This document shows positions 18,332-27,533 of a DNA stretch of 64,000 nucleotides, piece after piece (the first letter of the stretch is position 1; every line of letters starts with the position of its first letter). Origin of the DNA: Legionella feeleii (GTDB lineage Bacteria; Pseudomonadota; Gammaproteobacteria; Legionellales; Legionellaceae). Position numbers and translations under genes: made by a program. The stretch is from the NCBI RefSeq assembly GCF_001467625.1, contig NZ_LNYB01000085.1, forward strand, positions 554,244-618,243, in the 5' to 3' direction. The notes below the pieces were generated by a model. The model made no database searches, was not told the DNA's origin, and saw nothing but the letters and a program-made list of their open reading frames with translations.

Positions 18332-18727
18332 ATGAGCGAGCTAACAAAATCGATGATTGAGCACGCAAAGCAAGTCTTGGGTCGGGCTTATGCGCCCTAC
18401 TCCAATTTTAAAGTGGCTTCTTGCTTATGCAGTGAGGATGATCAGTTTTTCTCTGGTGTTAATGTTGAAAATGCTTCTTATGGGCTATCCATTTGTGCTG
18501 AATCATCAGCCATTTGTCAAATGGTGACTGCCGGTAAACAGAAAATCAAATCAGTCGTTGTACTAAATAATCAAAATACCCTTTGTCCACCATGCGGAGC
18601 ATGCCGCCAGCGGATAGCTGAGTTTTCAACTCCCGATGCCTTGATTCATCTGTGCAATAGTGAAACAGTAATAAAATCAATGACCATCGGGGAATTATTG
18701 CCTGAAGCCTTCAAATTTAAGCCTTAA
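18332..18727 (+). CDS. cdd: Cytidine deaminase
   Basis: This enzyme converts cytidine and deoxycytidine to uridine and deoxyuridine. The small tetrameric type is indicated by its 131-residue length. The zinc ligands and catalytic Glu are visible in CAESSA and CPPCGACRQ, and YAPYSNFKVAS and NVENASYG are substrate-binding blocks. An AGGAG site lies 10 nt before the ATG. It is the first gene of a salvage operon with a purine nucleoside phosphorylase and deoC. Confidence 0.95.
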   Translation: MSELTKSMIEHAKQVLGRAYAPYSNFKVASCLCSEDDQFFSGVNVENASYGLSICAESSAICQMVTAGKQKIKSVVVLNNQNTLCPPCGACRQRIAEFSTPDALIHLCNSETVIKSMTIGELLPEAFKFKP

Positions 18728-18739
18728 TCTGGAACAAAT

Positions 18740-19570
18740 ATGACGAAATCAAACCTTACTTCAGCCCATTTAGCGGCAGAAAAAATTAAACAACAAGTAC
18801 CTAGCTTTAAACCAACGATAGGCATCGTGCTGGGCTCAGGCTTAGGTAGCTTCGCTGAGCAATTAGATGATGCTGTAACAATCAGTTATGACGAATTACC
18901 TGGATTCCCCAAAATAACTGTGCATGGGCATGGCGGGAATTTGGTAGTGGGGTACTTATCTGGTATTGGTGTTGTTTGTTTGCAGGGACGTGCCCATAGC
19001 TATGAAGGTGATCATCACGATACTGTTAAAACTTATGTACGCACCTTACGCTTACTTGGTTGCAGCCATTTTATGGCAACCAATGCATCAGGATCTCTAC
19101 GTGAAGACGTCGGACCTGGTGAACTGATGCTGATTACTGATCATATCAACATGCAACCTGGAAATCCTTTGGTTGGACCTAATGACGATGAATTCGGTCC
19201 TCGTTTTTTCCCTCTTGATAACGCCTATGATCAAGGTATGCGTGATAAGTTGTTACAAATTGCCCATAAAGAAAATATTGCTTTAAACCAGGGCGTTTAT
19301 CTTTCCGTCTTAGGCCCAAATTATGAAACCGCTGCTGAAATTAGGGCTTTTCGAATTATGGGAGCTGATGCGGTGGGCATGTCGACTGTGCCTGAAGTAT
19401 TAGTTGCCAATCATTGTGGTATGAAAGTAGCCGTCATTGCAACCATTACCAATTATGCCACCGGCCTCTCCCGCACAAGCCATAGCCATGAAGCAGTTGT
19501 GTTAATGGCTTCTAAAGCAGCAGAAAAATTAAATAGACTTGTGAAACAGTTTATTGCGGAGCTGGCGTGA
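18740..19570 (+). CDS. Purine nucleoside phosphorylase (PNP-I/XapA-like)
   Basis: This trimeric-type phosphorylase cleaves purine (deoxy)nucleosides to base and (deoxy)ribose-1-phosphate. The phosphate site GIVLGSGLGSFA, the block LQGRAHSYEGDH, LGPNYETAAEIR, MSTVPEV and ITNYATGLS are all intact. The middle region (MATNASGSLREDVGPGELMLITDHIN) is close to E. coli XapA, but I cannot tell xanthosine preference from guanosine/inosine preference. It lies 12 bp after cdd and overlaps deoC by 4 nt. Confidence 0.92.
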   Translation: MTKSNLTSAHLAAEKIKQQVPSFKPTIGIVLGSGLGSFAEQLDDAVTISYDELPGFPKITVHGHGGNLVVGYLSGIGVVCLQGRAHSYEGDHHDTVKTYVRTLRLLGCSHFMATNASGSLREDVGPGELMLITDHINMQPGNPLVGPNDDEFGPRFFPLDNAYDQGMRDKLLQIAHKENIALNQGVYLSVLGPNYETAAEIRAFRIMGADAVGMSTVPEVLVANHCGMKVAVIATITNYATGLSRTSHSHEAVVLMASKAAEKLNRLVKQFIAELA

Positions 19571-20358
19571 GTCTTGAAGCAGAATTTTTACTGACGCTAG
19601 ATGAGTTAAATGAAATCTTGCGTCAGGAACCTATTGCCAATTCAGAGGTTATTCCTCTCATTGATTTAACTCTCCTGGATGAAACGGCTGGCTATGAAGA
19701 ACTTTACTCTCTGGGTAAAAAAGCGAATTTACATCAAGTTGCCGCAGTTTGTGTCTTGCCAGAACAACTTGAAATAATCCGCCATATAACGACAGTTAAA
19801 TTAGCCACCGTAGCCAACTTTCCCACAGGAAATCAACCCCACAAAGAGGTTTTAGCAGCAATCGAAAAAACGATCATTAACACCAAAGTCGATGAAATTG
19901 ATTATGTATTTCCATACCAGGATTATTTGGCAAAAAAAAACTCTTCTGCCTTAACCCAGTGCCAGCAAGTCTACCAACTATGCCAACAAGAAAATATTCT
20001 TTTTAAAGTCATTTTGGAAACAGGTGCGTTACCTTCAATGGATTTTATCTATGCTCTCAGTACTGAGATCATTAATAATGGTTGTGATTTCCTGAAAACC
20101 TCAACCGGTAAAATTGCTCAGGGGGCAACTCCTTCTGCTGCTTTTGCTATGTTAAAGGCAATTAAAGAGAGTAAAGCGTCCTGCGGTTTAAAAGTCTCCG
20201 GAGGTATAAAACAGCCTGAGCAAGCCTTCACTTACATGGCACTGGCTAGCCATGTACTTGCCCGTGATTTAAACAAATCATGGTTTCGTATCGGTGCCAG
20301 TAGCCTCTTGGATGTTCTGTTAAATGAAAGTTCGATGCCGCATACCCGGCACGAGTAG
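19567..20358 (+). CDS. deoC: Deoxyribose-phosphate aldolase
   Basis: This class I aldolase splits deoxyribose-5-phosphate to glyceraldehyde-3-phosphate and acetaldehyde. The Schiff-base Lys lies in FLKTSTGK and the second active-site Lys in LKVSGGIK. The start is GTG in GTGA, overlapping the PNP stop. With cdd and PNP it forms a short pathway that feeds nucleoside sugars into glycolysis. Confidence 0.94.
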   Translation: MSLEAEFLLTLDELNEILRQEPIANSEVIPLIDLTLLDETAGYEELYSLGKKANLHQVAAVCVLPEQLEIIRHITTVKLATVANFPTGNQPHKEVLAAIEKTIINTKVDEIDYVFPYQDYLAKKNSSALTQCQQVYQLCQQENILFKVILETGALPSMDFIYALSTEIINNGCDFLKTSTGKIAQGATPSAAFAMLKAIKESKASCGLKVSGGIKQPEQAFTYMALASHVLARDLNKSWFRIGASSLLDVLLNESSMPHTRHE

Positions 20359-20421
20359 TATTTATCTTGTAAGTTGTAATTGTTCACGAGGCTATCATTC
20401 TTGGGAACCAGATAAAAGAAA

Positions 20422-20503
20422 CGTCGTCATTGCGAACATAGAGTAAAGCAATCCTTCAATGCAACACAGTTCAGGATTGCTTCGCCAAGGCTCACAAACG
20501 ACG
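20422..20503. repeat. 82-bp imperfect palindromic intergenic repeat
   Basis: CGTCGT (20422-20427) pairs with ACGACG (20498-20503) and AAGCAATCC (20446-20454) with GGATTGCTT (20474-20482), around a 19-nt loop. The CGTCATTGCGA...AAGCAATCC wording matches a family of dispersed palindromes seen between genes in many proteobacteria. It lies between the convergent deoC and ubiA and could end transcription from both sides. Confidence 0.6.
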
Positions 20504-20553
20504 AAATATACACATCCGGTAAACACGCTTACGCGCAAAAAAATTATCAATTC

Positions 20554-21402
20554 CTACCAGAGATAATTCAAAATAATAGCCAACCACATCAGGGTGCCAT
20601 ACCAATTATTGGAGGAAAAAGCCTGCAGGCATTGAGCAGGCTGGCGTTGGGCAATTAATTTCTGTTGGTAACCCAACAAAAAAGCAGCAAGCAACCAACA
20701 ATAAAAAAAGGGCCAGAAATTATTTAATCTGATAGCTAAAAATAACCACAAACCATGAAACACTATCTGCAAAATGCCAATAATAATGCGATCGTAATCA
20801 GCAAACAAAATAGCAGTTGATTTTACTCCTATACGCAAATCATCTTCACGATCAACCATCGCATACTGGCTGTCATAGGCAACAATCCACATAAAATTAA
20901 TAATTAATAAATAAAACATCATGCTATCAGGCACTTTTCCTGATGCAGCATAAGCCATCGGAATCCCCATAGAAAAAGCGACTCCCAATACTAATTGCGG
21001 TCCTTGAATAAAACGTTTACAAAATGGGTATAAAAACGCAATAAAAACAGCAAATAAAGCATAATAAAAGCACTGCTTTGGCAGTTGCAACAGTATCATT
21101 AGTGCGGCAAACAATAAAATAAATAACAGTACAAAGGCCTCTATCAAACTGACTTCACCAGAGGTCAGAGGCCTCCTTTGTGTACGTTCAACATGCAAAT
21201 CGATGTGGCGATCAGCAATGTCATTAATAACACACCCAGCTGCCCGCATTAGCACCGTGCCGCATAAAAACAAAAGAATCAGTTCTAATGAAGGATGGCC
21301 CTGATTAGCTATCCATAACGCCCAAGCGGTAGGCAACCATAACAACAAAATACCCACTGGCTTATGAAAACGCATTAATCTTAGATAGCTTTTCCCCTTC
21401 AA
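20554..21402 (-). CDS. ubiA: 4-hydroxybenzoate octaprenyltransferase UbiA
   Basis: This membrane enzyme attaches the polyprenyl tail to 4-hydroxybenzoate in ubiquinone synthesis. The two Asp-rich motifs are present: NDIADRHIDLHVERT and the second in DSQYAMVDREDD. Eight or nine transmembrane helices are visible over 282 residues. Its ATG overlaps the ubiC stop by 4 nt, so the product of UbiC is handed to UbiA from the same transcript. Confidence 0.95.
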   Translation of the reverse strand: MKGKSYLRLMRFHKPVGILLLWLPTAWALWIANQGHPSLELILLFLCGTVLMRAAGCVINDIADRHIDLHVERTQRRPLTSGEVSLIEAFVLLFILLFAALMILLQLPKQCFYYALFAVFIAFLYPFCKRFIQGPQLVLGVAFSMGIPMAYAASGKVPDSMMFYLLIINFMWIVAYDSQYAMVDREDDLRIGVKSTAILFADYDRIIIGILQIVFHGLWLFLAIRLNNFWPFFYCWLLAAFLLGYQQKLIAQRQPAQCLQAFSSNNWYGTLMWLAIILNYLW

Positions 21403-21938
21403 GTAATGCTCCTTAATAAATCTGGTAATAACACTTCCAAAAGATAAAAAGGCGATTTTTCAGCGATGGTAAAAACGGATAAACGCGACCAAAGCGCTGT
21501 CTTTTGGTTACCAAGATAAGGTAATAACCAATAATACTCCAGAGATTGTTGAGTAATCGCGTAGTGGATCATTTGCTCTCGACGTACCTCTGTTTCACTG
21601 AAAATAAGGTCGCCTAATGATTCATCTTTTAAGCGCGCAAAAAATGCAGGCACCGTTTGATAAGATAATTCGGGTACGATAGTACGCGCAAACCAACAAG
21701 GATTTTGCTTTGCTGACATGAGAATATCTCGATGCATGACCAGGCTGGCTTGTAAGCCCAACGTATATTTGTCCCACCAATTTGGCCTCACCCAATGTTG
21801 CTTAAGTACTTCAAGGCGCGCGTCACCGGCATCGCTTTTAAGTTTAGCAGTCAACGACAATTGGTGTTTAAGCCAGCGCTCTATCTCTGCAGGGGGCCTA
21901 GTTAGGGTATTTAATAAATTATCAGATTTTATTAACAT
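21399..21938 (-). CDS. ubiC: Chorismate--pyruvate lyase UbiC
   Basis: This enzyme converts chorismate to 4-hydroxybenzoate and pyruvate, the first ubiquinone step. ARTIVP supplies the conserved active-site Arg, LGDLIFSETEVRRE follows, and the C-terminal ALWSRLSVF...LLEVLLPDLL block carries the other family residues. The length (179 residues) is close to that of E. coli UbiC. I chose ATG at 21938; an in-frame ATG lies four codons upstream. Confidence 0.88.
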   Translation of the reverse strand: MLIKSDNLLNTLTRPPAEIERWLKHQLSLTAKLKSDAGDARLEVLKQHWVRPNWWDKYTLGLQASLVMHRDILMSAKQNPCWFARTIVPELSYQTVPAFFARLKDESLGDLIFSETEVRREQMIHYAITQQSLEYYWLLPYLGNQKTALWSRLSVFTIAEKSPFYLLEVLLPDLLRSIT

Positions 21939-22026
21939 TCTTAAAATCAATAAATGGGTTCAGCATAGCTACTTCATGCATTATAACATTAATGATAAGG
22001 AAGAACGTAATAGCTTGTTTAGCAAG

Positions 22027-22050
22027 AAAAACGGCGGTATAAAACCGCCG
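22027..22050 (-). terminator. Rho-independent terminator of the 22079-26041 gene
   Basis: A perfect 7-bp GC stem (CGGCGGT at 22032-22038 with ACCGCCG at 22044-22050, 5-nt loop) is followed on the minus strand by TTTTTCTT. It lies 29 bp beyond the stop of the large coiled-coil gene and separates it from ubiC. Confidence 0.85.
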
Positions 22051-22078
22051 GCCAGGATTTAAATTACTACGGTTAAAA

Positions 22079-25000
22079 TTAAGGTTCTTTTACAGGGGCT
22101 GTAGCTAAATCATCAAACATCGCTTGCAGATTTTTATATCCCATATTTCCCAAATTTCTACTGATTACCCCTTCAAGGTCTCCTACTACATGGCCTGTAT
22201 AAGCCTCGGTAGCTAAGAAACTCGTATCAAGACGACCATTTTGTGCTGCTTTTAAGCCATTTTCAAGAAGTACAGCCGCGTGAATCTTACCTTTCACAGC
22301 ATTTAATGCTGCTTGATCAAAGAGACCACTTACTCTTTCTCTTGACAAGTTTCGAACCTGTCCCCTTAAATCGTTAATAAGTTTTTGAACATCTTTTATA
22401 AAGTCGTCTAAAGAATCAGACTCCTCTCTTTTAGCAGCTGAAACAGCAACCACTGGTGTTTTCTCTACTTTTTGAGCTTGTTGAGGATTATTCAACTCGC
22501 TTACGAAAGCTTTTAAGTCGGCTTTTGCGGTTTCGAGCGCGTCTTTAGAACCCTTTCCACTACTAATCGCTATAGCTATTTGCCCTTGTATCTTCGTAAT
22601 GTGATCAAGCACTCCACGAATATAGATATCTCGAGCACCAGACTCTACCAAAGTGCCTTTTTCCGCTATTTCATCAATAAACTCTCGGGTTCTGGCAATA
22701 GTCTCCTCTATTTCTTTTGCGAACTCCCTCGTTCCTTGCGCACGCAGTACCTCCTCAGCATTCGCATAGGCAAACATCGCTCCACGATTAGCAGTCCTCG
22801 TTAAAAACTCTTCCGCTTCGTCTCTAATAAGCAGACTTGGAGTAAGAGTAGTACGAGGATTATAAGCCTGAATAGAATCATAGGCCAAATCGGTCAAAAT
22901 AGCTTTCGACACATCGGTAACAGCAGTTACAGAACAAGCTACATTACCCGGGTTTATCATTTGTTTATCACCACTGGCATCAACAAATAGAGCTTGGTTT
23001 AACGCATTATTAAAGACCACTTGTGGATCGAGATGTAGTTTTTCTTTCACAAATTTTTCCACAGCTGAGCGTACTCCCTTTTTAACATGCTGGTTATTGG
23101 GATCAGCTAAACTTGCCAATTGCTTGATTAATAAAGTCCTGTAGACGATAAATGCTTCGCTCAACTGATAAGGCGTCTCGAGGGTTGCTTTTTCATCATG
23201 CTTTAAAAGCGATAACAGGAATTCATAAGAACTATCTAAATACTCTTGAACATTCCCACCATTGATTTTGTTTTCAATCCGATCTTCCTCACTATCTACC
23301 TTTAAACCAAGAATAGCTCGATAGGTTGCATCACCGGTTAAGATGTGTGGATTATCTTTAGCAATCAATTCTGAATTAAAATCATAAGCAGCTTTTAATA
23401 CTACTGTAAGGGGATGGTTCTTATCATTTTGTCTAAGATCCTTCTTAACGACAGGAGCTAACTTTCTGGCAAGTTCCAAGTCTTGTACAGAACCACCCAA
23501 TTGCCCGGTATAGAAATCAACCAAATAGGGGGGTAATGCTCCCATTGACACAGGAACAATGGCAACAATTTCCAGAACTTGTTGTCTGATTTTTGCGTTC
23601 AATTCAAATTTTTTGATAAAACCCTGATTTTTCTCATCATTTAAATAAGCAGTTGTATCACTAATAAAACCTCTTAGCTCATCTCCACTACCAAGCAAAC
23701 TATCTTGCATTAACTCGGTCTGATCCATGGCTTTAGCAATGATTCGACGATGATTCTCTGCCAAATCAATTTCGCTTTGTTTGGAGTGACGGTAGCGAGA
23801 CGCTTGTTCTCTGAACCAAGAGTCACTTGAGCCGACCGCAGCATAATTAGGCTTTGCTGCTAGACCAGGCAAGTTTCCTACAATTGCTTTCACAGAATCC
23901 AGAAAAGTCTCAGCTTGATAATTCCCTAATTCAGCAACATCTTCTTTGGTCGTTTCTTTTACTTTTTGGATGACTTGTTCCAATCGTTCTATTTCGTGCT
24001 CAACTATATCAATAGTTTCTTCAATGGCCTGACGGTTTTTTGCATCACGCTTATAGTGCAAACTGTCAATTTTAGTTACTGCGAAATAACTTGCAACGGC
24101 AGTCACAGCAGCAGCAACCAAGGCAATACTTAAAATACCTAAAGTAATAGGACCACCGACAACCGCCGCAGCGACACCTAAAACAACCGTAGCAGCAATT
24201 AAACCACCCACTGTGGCTGTAAACGCTGGATAAGCAGCTAAGAAACCAGGCTCATTCATTTGATGTTGTAAAAAGAGCATACTTTGAGTCATGAATTCAA
24301 TTTGTAACTGCTGGGTAAACTCTTGCCTCTTTGCAGGATCCTCAAAACAACTCTTGAACCAGGTAACTATTTTGTATTGGTTCAGTTCTTGCTGTATCTC
24401 TTCTTCTTTAATCTTATAAATGTCTTTAAAAGCTTCATTAAACACATCATTCAGTTGTTGTAGAAAATAAACTTCGATAGCTGTATTTAAGGCTTCATCA
24501 TCAATTTTGGAACCTTCAGGTAGCGTTTTTGCAAACTCTTCTCGCATGCTGGTGTGAGTAAGACTATTCTCCAAACCAAGCAGCAAGCCTTCACGTAAAT
24601 GAAATAATTTGACGATATTACCTGCCAAAGCATCATATTTTTCACCGAGACCAGCCTTCCGCATTTCTGCCTGGAAGGTCTCAAAATCAGGCGCTGCCTC
24701 ACCTTGATAAGATTTTTTCCAAAGGTTATACGTAATAAGGCCAACCCCAGCACCCAGTCCAGCGCTTGCTGCACCAGTCAGTACGTTTTGCACACCGGCA
24801 AAAGGATTGATCATCCCGGTAAGGAAACCGCTTTTTGAAGTCAAAAATGTTGCCCCGCCGACACCGACACCGAGCAGAGCCGCTAAAGCACCACCGCCGA
24901 GCTTGGCAAGGGTAGATAATTGTGCAATTGCACCAGTCAGATAATCTTGTGTTGTTTTCTTTTGCCCGTACCCAACTAAAGCTTCAGCATAAGTTTTAAT

Positions 25001-26041
25001 CTGCTTAACTTTTTCACCCTTGATTTTACCCTTTGACAAACTGTCAAGTTGGGTCAACATATTCTCTTCCAAATATTTTTTATGATTTTCCCTAATAATT
25101 CGAAGGCCATCATCAACCGTTTGAAACTTGCGAGCGGGTCTCTTAACTCTCAGTGAATCAAGCTCTTGCTCTCTATTCTTTTCACTAACCTTGGCTTCAA
25201 CTAAGATCCCAAGCTGTTCTTTTACTTGTGATAATTTAGCTAATTCTTCGTTACATGCTGTTTTTGGAAGAGCAAATTTTTTGTATGTCACAACTAAATC
25301 ACTACCGGTTGGAACAGTTAATAAACTCGCTAATGCTCCAACTGCAGTACTTGCTTCTTTCATCAGGCCTGCATAAGGCGGTGTATTTTCAATATCAACA
25401 CCATGTTCATGCTTTAAGCCATGAAGCAACTCATTAATTTGATCAAGATCTTTTCTCTTCTGATTGTCAACCAGCTTTCTATATTCGAGAATGGGTTGAT
25501 AAGCTTCTTTAATTTGATCTACTCTTGCTAATACCTTGCTTCTAGCTTTGATATAGTTCAGAAATATTTTTGCAAATTCTTCACTTGCTTCTTCATCGGT
25601 AGGGTCATCTTCTATGTTTTGTAAAATCGTATTATAGCCATTGTTAAACCAACCATTCTTTGCAAACTCATCAAATTGAGCTTGGGCATGGTTTAATTGA
25701 TTATCTTTTTTCCAGGGTTCCGGACAGGTGGGGGCCTTTGCTTGCTCCTTAAGCGCAGCGATAAATTTTTTGTAGGTACTTTCTTTTGAACCAACTAGTC
25801 TTTCTTCATCGTCCAGTAGTTCACGCTCTAACGCAGCAGAGACTGTAGCTACTGAATCTGTAGGATTCTCTCTTAAAAGGCGCTGAAATTTTTCTTTTAG
25901 AGCAATTACTTCTTCAATCTTAACTATTTCTGTAAGATTTGCAGGAACACCTGCTTTCTGACAGGCGTCATAATTGCTCTTCAAATTATCAATAGTGATA
26001 ATCAGTTCATGCAGCTTAGCTCTTAACTCTGCTTTATTCAT
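22079..26041 (-). CDS. 1320-residue coiled-coil protein, Dot/Icm effector candidate
   Basis: I recognise no enzyme family. The protein is mostly charged, heptad-rich helix interrupted by two long hydrophobic Gly/Ala-rich stretches, roughly residues 375-440 (LAALLGVGVGG, GLGAGVGLITYNLW) and 605-655 (LIAATVVLGVAAAVVGG, LSIALVAAAVTAVAS). There is no N-terminal signal peptide. This pattern of long coiled coils with internal membrane-like segments is frequent among Legionella effectors. I chose ATG at 26041 because GGGAG lies 6 nt upstream; an in-frame start at 26095 lacks this. It is monocistronic, with a terminator at 22027-22050 and a PmrA-box-like element upstream. Secretion is inferred. Confidence 0.75.
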   Translation of the reverse strand: MNKAELRAKLHELIITIDNLKSNYDACQKAGVPANLTEIVKIEEVIALKEKFQRLLRENPTDSVATVSAALERELLDDEERLVGSKESTYKKFIAALKEQAKAPTCPEPWKKDNQLNHAQAQFDEFAKNGWFNNGYNTILQNIEDDPTDEEASEEFAKIFLNYIKARSKVLARVDQIKEAYQPILEYRKLVDNQKRKDLDQINELLHGLKHEHGVDIENTPPYAGLMKEASTAVGALASLLTVPTGSDLVVTYKKFALPKTACNEELAKLSQVKEQLGILVEAKVSEKNREQELDSLRVKRPARKFQTVDDGLRIIRENHKKYLEENMLTQLDSLSKGKIKGEKVKQIKTYAEALVGYGQKKTTQDYLTGAIAQLSTLAKLGGGALAALLGVGVGGATFLTSKSGFLTGMINPFAGVQNVLTGAASAGLGAGVGLITYNLWKKSYQGEAAPDFETFQAEMRKAGLGEKYDALAGNIVKLFHLREGLLLGLENSLTHTSMREEFAKTLPEGSKIDDEALNTAIEVYFLQQLNDVFNEAFKDIYKIKEEEIQQELNQYKIVTWFKSCFEDPAKRQEFTQQLQIEFMTQSMLFLQHQMNEPGFLAAYPAFTATVGGLIAATVVLGVAAAVVGGPITLGILSIALVAAAVTAVASYFAVTKIDSLHYKRDAKNRQAIEETIDIVEHEIERLEQVIQKVKETTKEDVAELGNYQAETFLDSVKAIVGNLPGLAAKPNYAAVGSSDSWFREQASRYRHSKQSEIDLAENHRRIIAKAMDQTELMQDSLLGSGDELRGFISDTTAYLNDEKNQGFIKKFELNAKIRQQVLEIVAIVPVSMGALPPYLVDFYTGQLGGSVQDLELARKLAPVVKKDLRQNDKNHPLTVVLKAAYDFNSELIAKDNPHILTGDATYRAILGLKVDSEEDRIENKINGGNVQEYLDSSYEFLLSLLKHDEKATLETPYQLSEAFIVYRTLLIKQLASLADPNNQHVKKGVRSAVEKFVKEKLHLDPQVVFNNALNQALFVDASGDKQMINPGNVACSVTAVTDVSKAILTDLAYDSIQAYNPRTTLTPSLLIRDEAEEFLTRTANRGAMFAYANAEEVLRAQGTREFAKEIEETIARTREFIDEIAEKGTLVESGARDIYIRGVLDHITKIQGQIAIAISSGKGSKDALETAKADLKAFVSELNNPQQAQKVEKTPVVAVSAAKREESDSLDDFIKDVQKLINDLRGQVRNLSRERVSGLFDQAALNAVKGKIHAAVLLENGLKAAQNGRLDTSFLATEAYTGHVVGDLEGVISRNLGNMGYKNLQAMFDDLATAPVKEP

Positions 26042-26141
26042 AAAAAACTCCCGCACAGTCTGGCAAACTTTTTTATGCTCCAAGCCTTTTACCAAAATCC
26101 GAGTTCAATGCCTTTTAATTAAACAATTTTAAACTATTGTT

Positions 26142-26174
26142 ACTATAGCTGATTAAGATTAAGTAAGTATTAAG
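26142..26174 (-). promoter_or_regulatory. PmrA-box-like direct repeats and candidate -10
   Basis: On the minus strand CTTAAT (26174-26169) is followed by 5 nt and CTTAAT (26163-26158), and immediately by a third CTTAAT (26157-26152). CTTAAT-N5-CTTAAT is the spacing of classical PmrA boxes, and TTAAT-type elements mark PmrA-controlled effector genes in Legionella. A possible -10, TATAGT (26147-26142), follows, about 100 nt before the ATG of the coiled-coil gene. Binding is inferred from sequence only. Confidence 0.5.
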
Positions 26175-26317
26175 AAAATAAAAACCATAGTGATTAATTA
26201 TTGATCTACCCTGAAGTAGACTACGTGATGTTAGACAAGAAATTATTTTTTTGGAAACAGTATGTTATGGAAAGATGGTATATCAATTCACTTTTATTAC
26301 GGCAAAATAAGCTGCAA

Positions 26318-26797
26318 TCAATTATAAATTTTGACGCGTCCGAATCGATTCACGACCAGTTTTATCGGTTTAGATTGTCGATTTTGGAGAATAAAGTGCC
26401 CACTAGTAACCATACGTTTTAATTCAGAACTGAATAAGAGGTAATTTTTTGAATGAAACCCGTGCCAACCAAGTGTGATACTGGATTGGGGCCAATGCCA
26501 TTGTTGTAATAGTTCACACCCTGTATGGAATTGGTGATTTTTATTATCAACAAAAAGAATCATTCCCTGCGACCAATCGTTTGAGTCAGGTAAAGGAGTC
26601 AAGGCAAGTCTGACTCCCAGTAAAAGAGCAGTATTCCTTGCATAATACAATGCAGTAATAATCTCTTTTTCTCTAGTCTGCAATTGGTTTCTTTGGTAAA
26701 GCATGGCACCCGAAGGTATACAGAGGAAACACAAGAATACAATGAGTGCCATGCTTATTAATAATTCAATTAAAGTCAAGCCATGGCGCTTATGCAC
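26318..26797 (-). CDS. GspH/FimT-family pseudopilin
   Basis: The N-terminus is a type IV prepilin signal: a short basic leader (MHKRHG), then LTLIELLISMALIVFLCFL with Glu at +5, to be cut by PilD-type peptidase after the Gly. The 159-residue body has the GspH/FimT look (short, mixed beta, with a Trp-rich centre). Minor pseudopilins prime type IV pili or type II secretion pseudopili. It is alone here, not within a pil or gsp cluster, and its start overlaps the uracil-DNA glycosylase stop by 8 nt. Confidence 0.85.
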   Translation of the reverse strand: MHKRHGLTLIELLISMALIVFLCFLCIPSGAMLYQRNQLQTREKEIITALYYARNTALLLGVRLALTPLPDSNDWSQGMILFVDNKNHQFHTGCELLQQWHWPQSSITLGWHGFHSKNYLLFSSELKRMVTSGHFILQNRQSKPIKLVVNRFGRVKIYN

Positions 26798-27428
26798 AAT
26801 GTTCCATTAAAAAATGTTTCACGACTCTCAAGTCAGCATAAGCCTTTTTCTTATCTATTGGATTTCGTAATAAATAAGCCGGATGATAACTCACCAAAAA
26901 AGGCGTATCTTTATAGTGGTGTACCTGGTGACGTAACCGATTAAGTGGTAATGCTTCATTTGCTAGAAATTGGCCGGCGAAACGGCCCAATGCCAGAATC
27001 AATCCGGGCTTAATAAAATCAATCTGCTGGGCAAGATAGATACTGCATTGAATAATTTCCTCCGCAGCGGGATCTCGATTATCAGGAGGCCTGCATTTTA
27101 AGACATTGGCTATATAAATATCCTCCTCCTTCATACCAATACTGTGCAACATCTGATTTAGCAAACTGCCAGCCTTACCTACAAAAGGTAGTCCTTGCTT
27201 ATCCTCATAAAACCCAGGGGCTTCTCCAATGATCATTAATTTTGCATTGGCATTACCACGCGAAAATACGGTTTTACTACGGGTTTTATGTAAAGGGCAA
27301 CGTAGGCAGGCGGCAACTTCTTTTGCCAACTCAGCTAATTGCTCTTGGCAGGAAGGACTTGTTTGACGCGCCACCCAACGGTCTATCCCCATATTTTGCA
27401 GGTAATAATGGTTTAATACATCTGACAT
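26790..27428 (-). CDS. Uracil-DNA glycosylase, family 4 (Fe-S)
   Basis: This base-excision repair enzyme removes uracil from DNA. Motif 1 is GEAPGFYEDKQGLPFVG and motif 3 is SYHPAYLLR. Four Cys with the family 4 [4Fe-4S] pattern are present: CLRC in the N-terminal part, one in KCRPPDNRDP and one in IQCSIYL. I chose MSDVLNHYY at 27428 as the start; a longer frame to 27557 would translate a perfect inverted repeat and is unlikely. Confidence 0.92.
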   Translation of the reverse strand: MSDVLNHYYLQNMGIDRWVARQTSPSCQEQLAELAKEVAACLRCPLHKTRSKTVFSRGNANAKLMIIGEAPGFYEDKQGLPFVGKAGSLLNQMLHSIGMKEEDIYIANVLKCRPPDNRDPAAEEIIQCSIYLAQQIDFIKPGLILALGRFAGQFLANEALPLNRLRHQVHHYKDTPFLVSYHPAYLLRNPIDKKKAYADLRVVKHFLMEHCA

Positions 27429-27533
27429 AGTTCTCTCACCGTAGATCAGCTTTAATTTGACCATCTTTTGGATGCAGCGAACAAGTCCCAGAGATCCTTC
27501 ACAAAAATTTGGACAATAATAGAAGTCAGTGTC

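Noticed and set aside
26201-26422. A 73-codon rightward frame with a TTG start
   Set aside because: It overlaps the 3' end of the pseudopilin antisense and has no ribosome binding site or recognisable domain.
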